DNA of 64,000 bases from Ktedonobacter racemifer DSM 44963 (GTDB lineage: Bacteria > Chloroflexota > Ktedonobacteria > Ktedonobacterales > Ktedonobacteraceae). The first letter of the stretch is position 1, and every line of letters begins with the position of its first letter. The notes below the pieces were generated by a model, which saw only the letters and a list, made by a program, of their open reading frames with translations, did no database searches and was not told where the DNA came from. The translations under genes and the position numbers were made by a program. This document shows, piece by piece, positions 10,201 to 18,135 of the stretch. The DNA lies in the NCBI RefSeq assembly GCF_000178855.1, contig NZ_ADVG01000004.1, positions 1,612,001-1,676,000 of the forward strand, in the 5' to 3' direction.

Positions 10201-10417
10201 CCACGACTTGTAGCGCCAGACACGTCTTACCCACCCCCCCGGGACCAGTAATAGTAAGTAAACGCATAGCCGGCTCGCGTAGCAACGTGACTGCCGAGGC
10301 TATCTCTCGCTCGCGCCCAATAAGGGGCGTTAAATGAACCAGGAAGATATCTCTGCTTTCTGGTTCAGGTCGCGGCATATTTGTATTTGTGGTTAAGGGT
10401 GTTGGTAAGTCGGGCAT
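7205..10417 (-). CDS. AfsR/GutR-like ATPase-TPR-LuxR regulator
   Basis: 1070-residue regulator. After a short polar N-terminus comes an NB-ARC/STAND ATPase: PLIGREREI, Walker A ITGPGGVGKT, Walker B LLLLDNFEQV, and GLPLGIELAAARI. About ten TPR units follow between residues 400 and 960 (repeats of the YYEESLAIARRLQDKR kind). A C-terminal LuxR helix-turn-helix starts at DDLTEREVEVLRSLATGLTN. Such proteins sense a ligand or partner through the TPR array and bind DNA on ATP-driven assembly. It is transcribed toward the other LuxR gene, from which it is separated by two large hairpins. An alternative start lies 13 codons downstream (MPRPEPESRD). Confidence 0.9.
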   Translation of the reverse strand: MPDLPTPLTTNTNMPRPEPESRDIFLVHLTPLIGREREIASAVTLLREPAMRLLTITGPGGVGKTCLALQVVAELEPAFSDGVRRIALASTSSSELFIPTLAQSLGLVEFDEMPLLERIKRYLREKHVLLLLDNFEQVIAAAPLITELLATCPALKILVTSREVLHLRAEHEFALPPLALPDLKLTTDLEALAHNAAVALFVQRARSVKTDFQLTAENAQTIAEICTRVDGLPLGIELAAARIKILPPGKLLARLEHRLQVLTHGARDLPRRQQTLRATLTWSYELLDPQEQKLFRSLSAFVGGCTLEAVEHLCQAIDADEGDPLTPITSLIDKNLLRMVERTNEEARLVMLETIREYGEETLRASAEAQVAYDAHAMYYLALAEEAEPHLRQAQQVQWLERLEQEHDNLRAALQRLLTQPQSELALRLGSALWRFWLIRNHQSEGLQWLERALQSMMPARVAKHILARACYAAGVLADSQGLYQRGTELLEEALGYYRELQDQRGIATTLHQLGCSYARTSPFQGHALFEESLTIARTQEDLYTIADVLASLADEAVALGYHLEKARTYYEESLAIARRLQDKRSIAYRLSKLGQVLTHLGSYAPAYQLLTESLKIHREVGDRVGIAFVLVPLGMLTFYMGDYSAAKTWFAESSAVSRELGNENKIAQYLGTLGEVALHQKGEDQAAWTLLEQSLAIFRETENEEGIASQLFTLGSVEFNQGNLQLAITLLNESLASMRRLENHAMTAASLNMLGHVEAHRGNYDAARTYMEESLAISRAINDREVISPRLIQLGLVVLNEGQNTQARQLFTEGLNIAREVSDRRQIADALGVMALLYMIEGDYETAQRLLEESYSENDIQTNYYRLADLGMLALLRGDMAKARTLIVKSLEISIQIRNRWFIASCLERLGEICVAQGQPEQAARLWGAAATLRSAMSAPIPHIELAYYQLALAQAQTQLGETRFQAAWLEGQHMTPEQVFTQEKQPAVDTPVSQAQPTTSTLTHLDDLTEREVEVLRSLATGLTNAQIAEQLVISPRTVQAHLSSIYNKIGVSSRSAATRYALEHHLT

Positions 10418-10770
10418 GAGTGTGTGCCTATAGGGAGATAGCCGTGTGTGTTCATCGATGTCAGATGCTTTTCTGGTTCCCAGGGTTACCTAACGGTACG
10501 TATACTATAATACACATCCATAAATATGTCTAGTTACATTATTTCCCGCTTCTCAACAGCGGTTAATCATATTTTAAGTAGGTGTAGTGGCATGGATTAT
10601 GGGGCAAGCCTGTAGTCCATGCCACTACACCTACTTAAAATATAAACCCACAAATACTACTTTTGTTGCCTGTCTGACTGGCTGGTCTCCAGATACACTA
10701 TGTCTACAAATTCATCGCAGCAGAGATTCTCTTACCAAATCAACGTTGATATTTTGACTGAGGAGGTTGT
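10418..10770. other. Divergent intergenic region with 75-base hairpin
   Basis: No gene. It carries the presumed promoters of the TPR regulator (minus) and of the sugar-transport operon (plus). A long hairpin lies at 10569-10643, with 28-bp arms starting ATATTTTAAGTAGGTGTAGT and a 19-base loop. Confidence 0.75.
10569..10643. repeat. Long intergenic hairpin
   Basis: Perfect 28-base arms (10569-10596 and 10616-10643) around a 19-base loop. It lies in the divergent region between the regulator gene and the transport operon. Confidence 0.9.
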
Positions 10771-12492
10771 ATGACTCCCAATATATTGTCGCGAAGCCCT
10801 CGTAAAGGGGGCCATGGCAAAGGCAGGATGGTCCTGTTCTCACTGGCCGCTATCTTTGCCATGCTGCTCTCAGCATGTGGCGGTGGCAATGCCAGCAATT
10901 CAGGCACGAAGACGACGACCCTGAATATTCTGGCCTCGCCCAACGGAAATTTTAAGGCCAGTAACTTCAATCCGTTTATCGACCCTAATAACGGCGCGAT
11001 GTATGGCGCACAGGGCATGATCTACGAGACGCTTATCTACATGAATCGCTATGATGGCACCGTTACCGACATGCTTGCATCCGATCACAAGATTGCTGAT
11101 GATGCCAGCAGTGTGACCTTCACGATTCGTAAAGGTGTCAAGTGGAATGATGGCCAGGCTTTTTCCGCCGATGATGTCACGTTCACGCTCAATCTCTTGA
11201 AGCAATACCCCGCTCTCGATCAGCAGGGCTTCTGGACGAACATTATTAAAGATGTCACAAACCCTGACTCTAACACCGTCAAGGTTGATTTCAAGAGTCC
11301 CAACTCCATCGCACTCTGGAACTTCTCCCAGCTCTACATCATCCCTAAGCATACCTGGTCCTCGGTGTCTGACCCGACAACATATACCAATGATAAGCCA
11401 GTTGGTACCGGCCCCTACACTCTGAAGTCCTTTGGTCCACAGGCTTATACCTTGCAGAAGAATACCACCTATTGGCAGTCGGGCTTGCCAAAGATTGACC
11501 AACTGCGTTACCTGGCCACGAGCGATAATACGGCTGCGCAGTTGAAGATCTCCAAGGGTGAGATTGACTGGGCCGGTGTGGGTTGGGATCCCAAGTATGA
11601 TGCCAGCTTTACCCAGGTTGACCCTCAGCACTATCATCACTGGTTCCCTGGCAATAACACCGTCATGCTGTACCTGAACCTGACGCACGCTCCCTTTAAT
11701 GATCTCAAGGTTCGCCAGGCCATCAGCCTTGCGATCAACCGGGATGACATTCATGCGAAGGCCGCACTCTACGCCGATCCCGCCAACCCAACGGCTGTGC
11801 TGCCCTCTCACAAGGCCTTCCTCTCTTCTGATTATCAGAACGTGAAGTTCTCACCTGACGCCGCCAAGGCTGAGTCTCTGTTAAAAGAGGCTGGCTACAC
11901 CAAGGGAAGCGATGGCATCTATCAGAAGAATGGCAAGAAGATCTCCTTCCAGATGATTGTGCCTAGCGGCTGGGCTGACTGGGAGGCCACGCTCGCGGTT
12001 ATCTCAGATAACCTGAAGGCGATTGGTATTGACGCTAAGCCTAATTCCCTGGCTACACCCGATGTTTACACAGCAGCTCTGAACAAGGGCGACTATGATG
12101 CCGCCATCTCCTGGACGGATAAGGGTCCATCTCCGTACTTCACCTTTGTCGACCTGCTGCGCAGCGACAAGACCTGGGGTAATGGCAAGGTGATTGCTGG
12201 TGGCTCGACCAACTGGGAGCACTGGCAGGATACCGCTACCGACAAATTGCTGAATCAGTACCTGGCCTCGGCCGACCCGAATGTGCAGAAACAGGCCATT
12301 CAGGGCATCGAGAAGACCATGGTTGATCAGTTGCCGGTTATCCCGCTGGACTACAACGTCGGCTGGTTCGAGTATACGACGAAGAACGCCGTGGGCTGGC
12401 CCGACCAGAGCAACCCATACGCGTATGGCTCGCCGTTCGATGCACCCGACAACGAGAACATCGTTCTCCACCTGTCACCAGCAAATAGCTAG
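10771..12492 (+). CDS. ABC transporter substrate-binding lipoprotein (SBP_bac_5)
   Basis: 573-residue exported lipoprotein of the peptide/nickel/oligosaccharide-binding family 5. A GAGGAGG ribosome site precedes the ATG. The signal peptide ends in the lipobox LLSAC with the lipid-anchored cysteine at residue 36. Family signatures include VTFTIRKGVKWNDGQAFSAD and LTHAPFNDLKVRQAISLAIN. It would capture solute outside the cell for the two permeases downstream. The adjacent beta-glucosidase suggests a beta-glucoside oligosaccharide, as known for several Dpp-like proteins in thermophiles, but a peptide substrate is possible. Confidence 0.92.
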   Translation: MTPNILSRSPRKGGHGKGRMVLFSLAAIFAMLLSACGGGNASNSGTKTTTLNILASPNGNFKASNFNPFIDPNNGAMYGAQGMIYETLIYMNRYDGTVTDMLASDHKIADDASSVTFTIRKGVKWNDGQAFSADDVTFTLNLLKQYPALDQQGFWTNIIKDVTNPDSNTVKVDFKSPNSIALWNFSQLYIIPKHTWSSVSDPTTYTNDKPVGTGPYTLKSFGPQAYTLQKNTTYWQSGLPKIDQLRYLATSDNTAAQLKISKGEIDWAGVGWDPKYDASFTQVDPQHYHHWFPGNNTVMLYLNLTHAPFNDLKVRQAISLAINRDDIHAKAALYADPANPTAVLPSHKAFLSSDYQNVKFSPDAAKAESLLKEAGYTKGSDGIYQKNGKKISFQMIVPSGWADWEATLAVISDNLKAIGIDAKPNSLATPDVYTAALNKGDYDAAISWTDKGPSPYFTFVDLLRSDKTWGNGKVIAGGSTNWEHWQDTATDKLLNQYLASADPNVQKQAIQGIEKTMVDQLPVIPLDYNVGWFEYTTKNAVGWPDQSNPYAYGSPFDAPDNENIVLHLSPANS

Positions 12493-12503
12493 GTAGTACA
12501 ACC

Positions 12504-12626
12504 TGTAGGGTCCGGTTTGCAGTCCATGCAAGCATGGACCCTACGAGGTATTTATGGCCCATGTTGGTGACTGAACATGTAGGGTCCATAGTTGCTAGAA
12601 CATGTAGAGTCCATGCTTGCATGGAC
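12504..12626. repeat. Inverted repeats between binding protein and permease genes
   Basis: GTAGGGTCC...GGACCCTAC forms a stem-loop at 12504-12545. The sequence GTCCATGCAAGCATGGAC inside it recurs in inverted form at 12609-12626. Such intercistronic structures commonly lower permease expression relative to the binding protein; that role is an inference. Confidence 0.7.
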
Positions 12627-12643
12627 TAGAAAAAGGAACCCCA

Positions 12644-13639
12644 ATGCGTCATTTGCTCCGCCGCGTAATCTTCTATGTGGCCGCATTGTGGGCCTCGGTT
12701 ACGATTAATTTTATCCTGCCCAGGTTGATGCCAGGCGATCCGATCCAGGCATACGTCGCGAACTTGCGTGGGCAAGGAAATATTACCGAGGCCACGCTCC
12801 AGGCGTTGCGCGTCCAGTTTGGTTTAAGTGATGCGCCTTTGCCTGTTCAGTATTTCCAGTATCTAACAAACCTGCTCCAGGGAAAAATGGGCGTCTCGAT
12901 CTCGCATTTTCCCTCGCCCGTGCTCTCGGTGATTGCCTCCGATATCCCATGGACGCTGGGCCTGGTTGGTACGGCATCTGTGATTAGTTTTCTTCTGGGC
13001 ACACTTCTAGGTGTGTTTGTCTCCTGGCGTCGTGGCTCCTTGCTTGATACCGTTGCCGCCCCTTTGTTGACCTTTTTCTCCGCTATTCCTTACTTCTGGC
13101 TGGCGCTTGGACTAATCTACCTGCTTGCCTTCCGCAACAGCTTTTTCCCGCTTGACTCGGGCTATGACACGACGAGCGATATTGGTCCTAGTTGGGACCC
13201 GGTCTTTATTGCTGGTGTGATTCAACATGCAATCTTACCCGCCACCACGATTGTCATTAGTTCGATCGCGGGCTGGATGCTGAGTATGCGTAACTCAATG
13301 ATTACCACGCTTTCGGAAGATTATGTGCACATGGCGCGTGCCAAAGGACTCTCTGACCGTCGCGTCATGATGGCCTATGCCTCGCGTAACGCCATTCTCC
13401 CCAGCATTACCGGTTTTAGTATGTCGCTTGGTTATGTTGTGGGTGGCTCCTTGCTTACGGAGATGGTCTTCTCATATCCGGGGGTTGGCTTCGACCTCTT
13501 TAATGCCATCCACCATCTCGATTATAGCCTTATCCAGGGCATCTTCCTGTTTATCGCGCTTGCGATGCTGGCGGCAAACTTCATATCTGAGATCGTATAT
13601 ATGCTTCTAGATCCACGCGTGCGGAATGAGAGGGGCTAA
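12644..13639 (+). CDS. ABC transporter permease, DppB type
   Basis: 331-residue inner-membrane protein with about six TM helices. It shows the DppB/OppB opening (MRHLLRRVIFYVAALWASVT) and the coupling-helix EAA motif near YVHMARAKGLSDRRVMMAYA. I chose the ATG at 12644, preceded by AAGGA at 6 bases, over the ATG at 12617, which would add nine non-conserved residues. It pairs with the next gene as a permease heterodimer. Only three bases separate the stop from the next ATG. Confidence 0.92.
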   Translation: MRHLLRRVIFYVAALWASVTINFILPRLMPGDPIQAYVANLRGQGNITEATLQALRVQFGLSDAPLPVQYFQYLTNLLQGKMGVSISHFPSPVLSVIASDIPWTLGLVGTASVISFLLGTLLGVFVSWRRGSLLDTVAAPLLTFFSAIPYFWLALGLIYLLAFRNSFFPLDSGYDTTSDIGPSWDPVFIAGVIQHAILPATTIVISSIAGWMLSMRNSMITTLSEDYVHMARAKGLSDRRVMMAYASRNAILPSITGFSMSLGYVVGGSLLTEMVFSYPGVGFDLFNAIHHLDYSLIQGIFLFIALAMLAANFISEIVYMLLDPRVRNERG

Positions 13640-13642
13640 CTG

Positions 13643-14653
13643 ATGGGGATAGATCGAGGAACGCCGCCCAATACACAGGGCGTGCTCAATGAACCTGTTG
13701 CGCCAGGCATTTTAACAACAGCGAGTCCTGGAATCGTGATTGTGCCCGCGAAGAAGCAGAGCCTCTGGAAGACGTTCGTCTCGGTTGTGACTGTCAACCC
13801 GCGTATGACGACTGGTTTCTGTATTCTGGGCTTCTTTGTCCTGTTAGGCCTGGTAGGTCCCTTCCTTGCCCATTATAATCCGACCGGGCTTTCAAATGAC
13901 CTGTTTCAAGGTCCTTCAGCTAAACATTGGCTGGGTACAACGCCACGCGGTGAAGATATCTTCGCGCAGCTGGCTTATGGTACGCGCTCCTCACTGCTGA
14001 TCAGTTTTGTCGCGGCGATTGGATCAACCTTGCTCTCTATGGTAATAGGCTTGACCGCAGGCTACTTTGGCGGCTGGGTCGATGATGTGCTCTCCTTCCT
14101 GACCAACATTTTCCTGGTGTTGCCAGGGCTACCCCTGGCCATCGTCATCGCAGCCTTTGCCGTGAAGGGAACATGGACGATCATCGCGGTGCTCCTGCTG
14201 ACGAGCTGGCCCTGGGGGGCGCGTGTCCTGCGTGCGCAGACGCTCTCGATCAGCCAGCGCGAGTTCGTGGGTGCCTCCCGACTCATGGGCGAGAGGCCCT
14301 GGCGGATCATCTTCTCCGAAATCCTGCCTAATGAGATCGCCATTGTCTCATCCGGCTTTGTGGGCACCTTCATTTATGCTGCTCTGACAGAGGTCGCGTT
14401 GGAGTTCCTGGGCCTGGGCGATGCCACGACTCCCACCTGGGGTGTAATTCTCTATTGGGCACAATCGGAGAACGCGTTGCTCTCTGGTGGCTGGTGGCAA
14501 TTTGTGCCACCGGGCCTCTGTGTCGCTGTACTGTGTGCGGGCCTGGCCTTTATCAACTTTGGGATCGACGAGTTCGCGAATCCAGCGTTGCGTACAGAAC
14601 GTGGTCTGCGCAAGTTGTTGAGGCTCACAAAGAGGATGAAGGTTGTCGCATAA
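13643..14653 (+). CDS. ABC transporter permease, DppC type
   Basis: 336-residue partner permease. It has an N-terminal OppC-like segment, FLAHYNPTGLSNDLFQGPSA followed by HWLGTTPRGEDIFAQLAYGTR (typical DppC), and an EAA loop at REFVGASRLMGERPWRIIFS. About six TM helices. Translation is probably coupled to the preceding gene. No ATPase gene is nearby, so the transporter must use ATPases encoded elsewhere. Confidence 0.92.
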   Translation: MGIDRGTPPNTQGVLNEPVAPGILTTASPGIVIVPAKKQSLWKTFVSVVTVNPRMTTGFCILGFFVLLGLVGPFLAHYNPTGLSNDLFQGPSAKHWLGTTPRGEDIFAQLAYGTRSSLLISFVAAIGSTLLSMVIGLTAGYFGGWVDDVLSFLTNIFLVLPGLPLAIVIAAFAVKGTWTIIAVLLLTSWPWGARVLRAQTLSISQREFVGASRLMGERPWRIIFSEILPNEIAIVSSGFVGTFIYAALTEVALEFLGLGDATTPTWGVILYWAQSENALLSGGWWQFVPPGLCVAVLCAGLAFINFGIDEFANPALRTERGLRKLLRLTKRMKVVA

Positions 14654-14662
14654 ATACTCTAC

Positions 14663-14698
14663 CCATGTGTGGCATTAAACCCCTATGCCCACACATGG
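14663..14698. promoter_or_regulatory. Inverted repeat before the beta-glucosidase gene
   Basis: CCATGTGTGG and CCACACATGG are separated by 16 bases in the gap between the permease and the glycosidase. It could be an operator, an attenuator-like hairpin or an mRNA processing site. Confidence 0.5.
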
Positions 14699-14714
14699 AG
14701 AGACAGGAGCATAT

Positions 14715-16118
14715 ATGAGTAGCACAGAACAGATCCAGACGTTATCATCCGCAGACCTGGCCTTAGCAAGAGTCTTTCCAAAGAACTTTGTCTGGGGTGC
14801 GGCGACGGCGGCCTATCAGATTGAAGGCGCGACCCAGGAAGATGGACGCGAACCCTCCATCTGGGATATGTTCGCGGCTATCCCGGGCAAGGTGCATCAA
14901 GGTGATAATGGCGCTATCGCGAATAACCACTATCACCTGGTGCAAGAAGATGTAGAACTAATGTCGCAACTGGGCCTGGGCGGCTATCGTTTCTCTATCG
15001 CCTGGCCGCGTGTTATTCCCCAGGGGCGAGGCGCCGTCAATGCCGCCGGGTTGGATTTTTATGATCGCCTGGTAGATACATTGCTTACCAAGGGCATTAC
15101 CCCTTTCGCCACGCTCTATCACTGGGACCTGCCCCTGGCGTTACACCAGGAGGGAGGCTGGACGAATCGTGCTACGGCCTACGCCTATGCTGAGTACGCT
15201 GAGATCGTCGCCCGACGCCTGGGAGATCGCGTGGCTGGCTGGATGACCCTCAACGAGCCGTGGTGTTCGGCCTATCTAGGCTATGGCATCGGCATTCACG
15301 CGCCAGGGGAGCAGGACCTGCAACAGGCCATAGATGCCGGCCATCATCTCCTGCTCGCGCATGGCCTGGCCCTGCCGCGCCTGCGCGCTATTAGCGCGCC
15401 CAACGTTCCAGTAGGCATCTCACTTAATTTCACCCCCATTTATCCTGCCGATGAGCGTGCTGAGACTCTGCGCGATGCCGAGCGCGCGGACCTCTTCGTC
15501 AATCGCTGGTTTATCGAGCCGCTTGCACGGGGGCAGTATCCTGATGGCCTCTTTGCTGCCCTGGAAGTTGAGCCTCCCCCCGTCCAGGCCGGGGATCTAG
15601 AACTCATTGGGGCACCTATAGACTTCCTGGGCGTGAACAACTACACGCGCGATGTCGTGCGTGGGGGGACCATGTCCGCGCGCGCTAATGAGTCGATCAA
15701 GGTAGGGCCCGTTCCCGGAGCTTGCTATACCGAGATGGGTTGGGAGATCTATCCCCAGGCCCTGGCTGACCTGCTGATCCGCCTGCACCGCGAGTATGGC
15801 ATGCAGGCCCTGTATGTTATGGAGAATGGCGCGGCCTTTAAGGATAGCTGGGATGGCGGCGACCAGGTACATGATCCCCGGCGCGTTGCCTACATGCAGG
15901 AGTATATTGGCGCGCTTGCTAGCGCGATTGAGCAGGGAGCGCCCGTGCGCGGCTATTTCGTCTGGTCTCTGATGGACAATTTTGAGTGGGCCGAGGGCTA
16001 TGCCAAGCGTTTTGGCATCGTCTATGTCGACTACCAGACGCAGCGCCGGATTATCAAGGATAGTGGCCTCTGGTACAGCGCACTGCTTGAAGCCTGGCGC
16101 GCTAATACGGTTTCATAA
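14715..16118 (+). CDS. GH1 beta-glucosidase
   Basis: 467-residue cytoplasmic family-1 glycosidase, hydrolysing beta-glucosides or galactosides with retention. The start at 14715 is supported by AGGAG six bases upstream. Visible signatures are the N-terminal FVWGAATAAYQIEGA, the acid/base Glu181 in TLNEPW, and the nucleophile Glu370 in YVMENGAA. WSLMDNFEWAEGYAKRFGI, the usual C-terminal aglycone-site stretch, is also present. Length is normal. With the upstream transporter genes it forms a four-gene operon for uptake and cleavage of beta-linked sugars. Confidence 0.95.
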   Translation: MSSTEQIQTLSSADLALARVFPKNFVWGAATAAYQIEGATQEDGREPSIWDMFAAIPGKVHQGDNGAIANNHYHLVQEDVELMSQLGLGGYRFSIAWPRVIPQGRGAVNAAGLDFYDRLVDTLLTKGITPFATLYHWDLPLALHQEGGWTNRATAYAYAEYAEIVARRLGDRVAGWMTLNEPWCSAYLGYGIGIHAPGEQDLQQAIDAGHHLLLAHGLALPRLRAISAPNVPVGISLNFTPIYPADERAETLRDAERADLFVNRWFIEPLARGQYPDGLFAALEVEPPPVQAGDLELIGAPIDFLGVNNYTRDVVRGGTMSARANESIKVGPVPGACYTEMGWEIYPQALADLLIRLHREYGMQALYVMENGAAFKDSWDGGDQVHDPRRVAYMQEYIGALASAIEQGAPVRGYFVWSLMDNFEWAEGYAKRFGIVYVDYQTQRRIIKDSGLWYSALLEAWRANTVS

Positions 16119-16153
16119 GCAGCCTATCATCACAACCACCCGCCTGAACGGCA

Positions 16154-16193
16154 GTGCTTGCCCATATAGCTACATATGCTATGTGAGCAAGCA
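16154..16193. terminator. Bidirectional hairpin between convergent genes
   Basis: GTGCTTGC...GCAAGCAC with an internal CATA-rich stem lies between the beta-glucosidase (plus) and the SDR gene (minus). A CGCTTTTTG tract follows on the plus strand. Confidence 0.65.
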
Positions 16194-16212
16194 CCGCTTT
16201 TTGCTTATGGTT

Positions 16213-17010
16213 TCACTTATTCTGTAGCCAGGCCTGGAGGATCTCTTCAAAGAGGTCAAAGGCGTCATCCTGGGGAGCGTAGCCGACGAGTTCGCGCGTG
16301 CTATTGATATTCAGGCGTTTCAGGTGGTTATCGGAGATACCGTGAACGATGGCAAAGGGGATATTGGGGGTCTCAATGCAACCAATGAGGAGCTGGTTAA
16401 AGTCACGTTCACTAAGATATACGCTTAACCCACGTGGATCTGGGTATTTATGCATCCACTCGGGAACAACGCCGTTTCTAGTATAGGCGCCAATACGGAT
16501 CGCGATACTTGAGAGGCCTTCACTATGCGCGAAATAGGTAGCCACGGCCTCACCAAAGCATTTGCTCACTCCGTACATATTGCCAGGTCGGACAGGAGTC
16601 TCGGTGTGCCCCTGTATATCCTCCGCATAGCCTGAGAAAACATGCGCGCTGCTGGCGAAAACCACGCGCTGGCATCCCTGGTCTTTAGCGGCACGAAAGA
16701 TGTTGTAGACGCCCTGGATATTGTTGGGGAGGAGTGACGAGTAAAAATCGGCCTCGGGACTAGGGTCAGCTGCCAGGTGTACCACGATATCGATATCGCG
16801 GCATGCCTCCTGGCATGCCAGGGGATCGGCGATATCCAGCGTGATGACTTCGTGCTCCTTTACCAGTTCTTCGGGCAGAGTAAACGGTGCTTTATCTGCC
16901 AGGCGAAACGTATACCGCGAGGAGGTGGCAGCGAAAAAGGCTGAGCCAATCCCCCCGGCAGCACCAGTTAACAAAATTCTTGTACATGACGAAGTTTGAT
17001 GACTGTCCAT
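16213..17010 (-). CDS. NAD-dependent epimerase/dehydratase, uronate-dehydrogenase-like
   Basis: 265-residue extended SDR with Rossmann glycine motif TGAAGGIG at about residues 15-22, the VVHLAADPS segment, FASSAHVF (catalytic Ser region) and the YxxxK pair in YGVSK. The pattern of VVFASSAHV, FGEAVATYF, SIAIRIGAY and SVYLSERDF resembles uronate dehydrogenases that oxidise glucuronate or galacturonate to aldarolactones. A nucleotide-sugar epimerase remains possible. The neighbouring glycosidase locus fits a sugar-acid role. Confidence 0.82.
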   Translation of the reverse strand: MDSHQTSSCTRILLTGAAGGIGSAFFAATSSRYTFRLADKAPFTLPEELVKEHEVITLDIADPLACQEACRDIDIVVHLAADPSPEADFYSSLLPNNIQGVYNIFRAAKDQGCQRVVFASSAHVFSGYAEDIQGHTETPVRPGNMYGVSKCFGEAVATYFAHSEGLSSIAIRIGAYTRNGVVPEWMHKYPDPRGLSVYLSERDFNQLLIGCIETPNIPFAIVHGISDNHLKRLNINSTRELVGYAPQDDAFDLFEEILQAWLQNK

Positions 17011-17152
17011 GCCGCTTGAAACCTTTCATTTTAGTTCGTATCATATCAGGAGCATACGTATGTGGCAAGCGGTGATAAATCTAGCCTCATGGTACAATGC
17101 CAATAGATAAAGGTAGATGCTTATTTCTCGATGTTGAGAAGGAGGTATGTTT

Positions 17153-18133
17153 ATGAAGGCCGTTATATGTAAGGCATATGGACCGCCTGAAAGCCTGGTC
17201 GTTGAGGAGCATGAGCCGTTGCAGGCGGGCGCGGGCCAGGTAGTAGTCTCAGTCAAGGCGTGTGGCGTGAATTTTCCTGATACCCTGATCATTCAAGGGA
17301 AGTATCAGTTCAAGCCACCCCTGCCATTTTCACCGGGCAGCGAGATCGCGGGTATTGTGAAAGAGGTTGGACCAGGCGTAGCGTCAGTGAAGGTAGGCGA
17401 CCCGGTTATCGTCTTCACGGGGCATGGTGGCTTCGCCGAGGAGGTTGTGGCTGAGGCCTCACAGCTTATTCCCATGCCGCCACAAGTAGATTTTCCCCTG
17501 GCGGCATCTTTTGTGCTCGCGTATGGCACCTCGCATTACGCCCTCAAAGGGCGAGCGCAGCTTCAGCCAGGCGAGACCCTGCTCGTGCTGGGAGCCGCGG
17601 GAGGCGTGGGTCTGGCGGCGGTAGAGCTTGGAAAAGCCATGGGAGCGCGCGTTATCGCCGCTGCATCCAGCGCTGACAAACTGGATATATGCAGGCAATA
17701 TGGCGCGGACGAGGTTATCAACTATACTAGCGAGGACCTGCGTGAGCGCATCAAAACCCTGACGAATGGCGAGGGCGTGGACGTGGTCTACGATCCGGTG
17801 GGTGGGGCTTACGCGGAACCTGCGCTGCGCGGCATGGCCTGGGGCGGGCGCTACCTGGTAGTAGGCTTTACCACAGGCGAGATTCCACGCATCCCACTCA
17901 ACCTCACGCTCCTCAAAGGCTGCTCGATTGTTGGGGTCTTCTGGGGTTCGTTCACGGCCCGCGAGCCGCAGCGCAACCAGGAGTATTTAAGCGAACTCTT
18001 TGCCTGGTTGCAAGCTGGCAAGGTCAAGCCCCTGATCTCGGCAAAGTATCCACTTGAGCGTGCCCCCGAGGCGTTACGAGATATGATGGAGCGTAAGGTG
18101 AAGGGCAAGGTTGTGCTAGTCGCAGAGCCGTAA
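17153..18133 (+). CDS. NADPH:quinone-type MDR oxidoreductase
   Basis: 326-residue medium-chain reductase of the quinone oxidoreductase/enoyl reductase type. It has a GroES-like N-terminus (MKAVICKAYGPPESLVVEE) and a Rossmann domain with VLGAAGGVGLAAVELGKAMG. A structural zinc site is absent, as is usual for QOR. The second of two in-frame ATGs fits the AAGGAGG spacing. A plausible substrate is a quinone or an alpha,beta-unsaturated carbonyl. It converges on bax1, with two bases between stop codons. Confidence 0.9.
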   Translation: MKAVICKAYGPPESLVVEEHEPLQAGAGQVVVSVKACGVNFPDTLIIQGKYQFKPPLPFSPGSEIAGIVKEVGPGVASVKVGDPVIVFTGHGGFAEEVVAEASQLIPMPPQVDFPLAASFVLAYGTSHYALKGRAQLQPGETLLVLGAAGGVGLAAVELGKAMGARVIAAASSADKLDICRQYGADEVINYTSEDLRERIKTLTNGEGVDVVYDPVGGAYAEPALRGMAWGGRYLVVGFTTGEIPRIPLNLTLLKGCSIVGVFWGSFTAREPQRNQEYLSELFAWLQAGKVKPLISAKYPLERAPEALRDMMERKVKGKVVLVAEP

Positions 18134-18135
18134 CC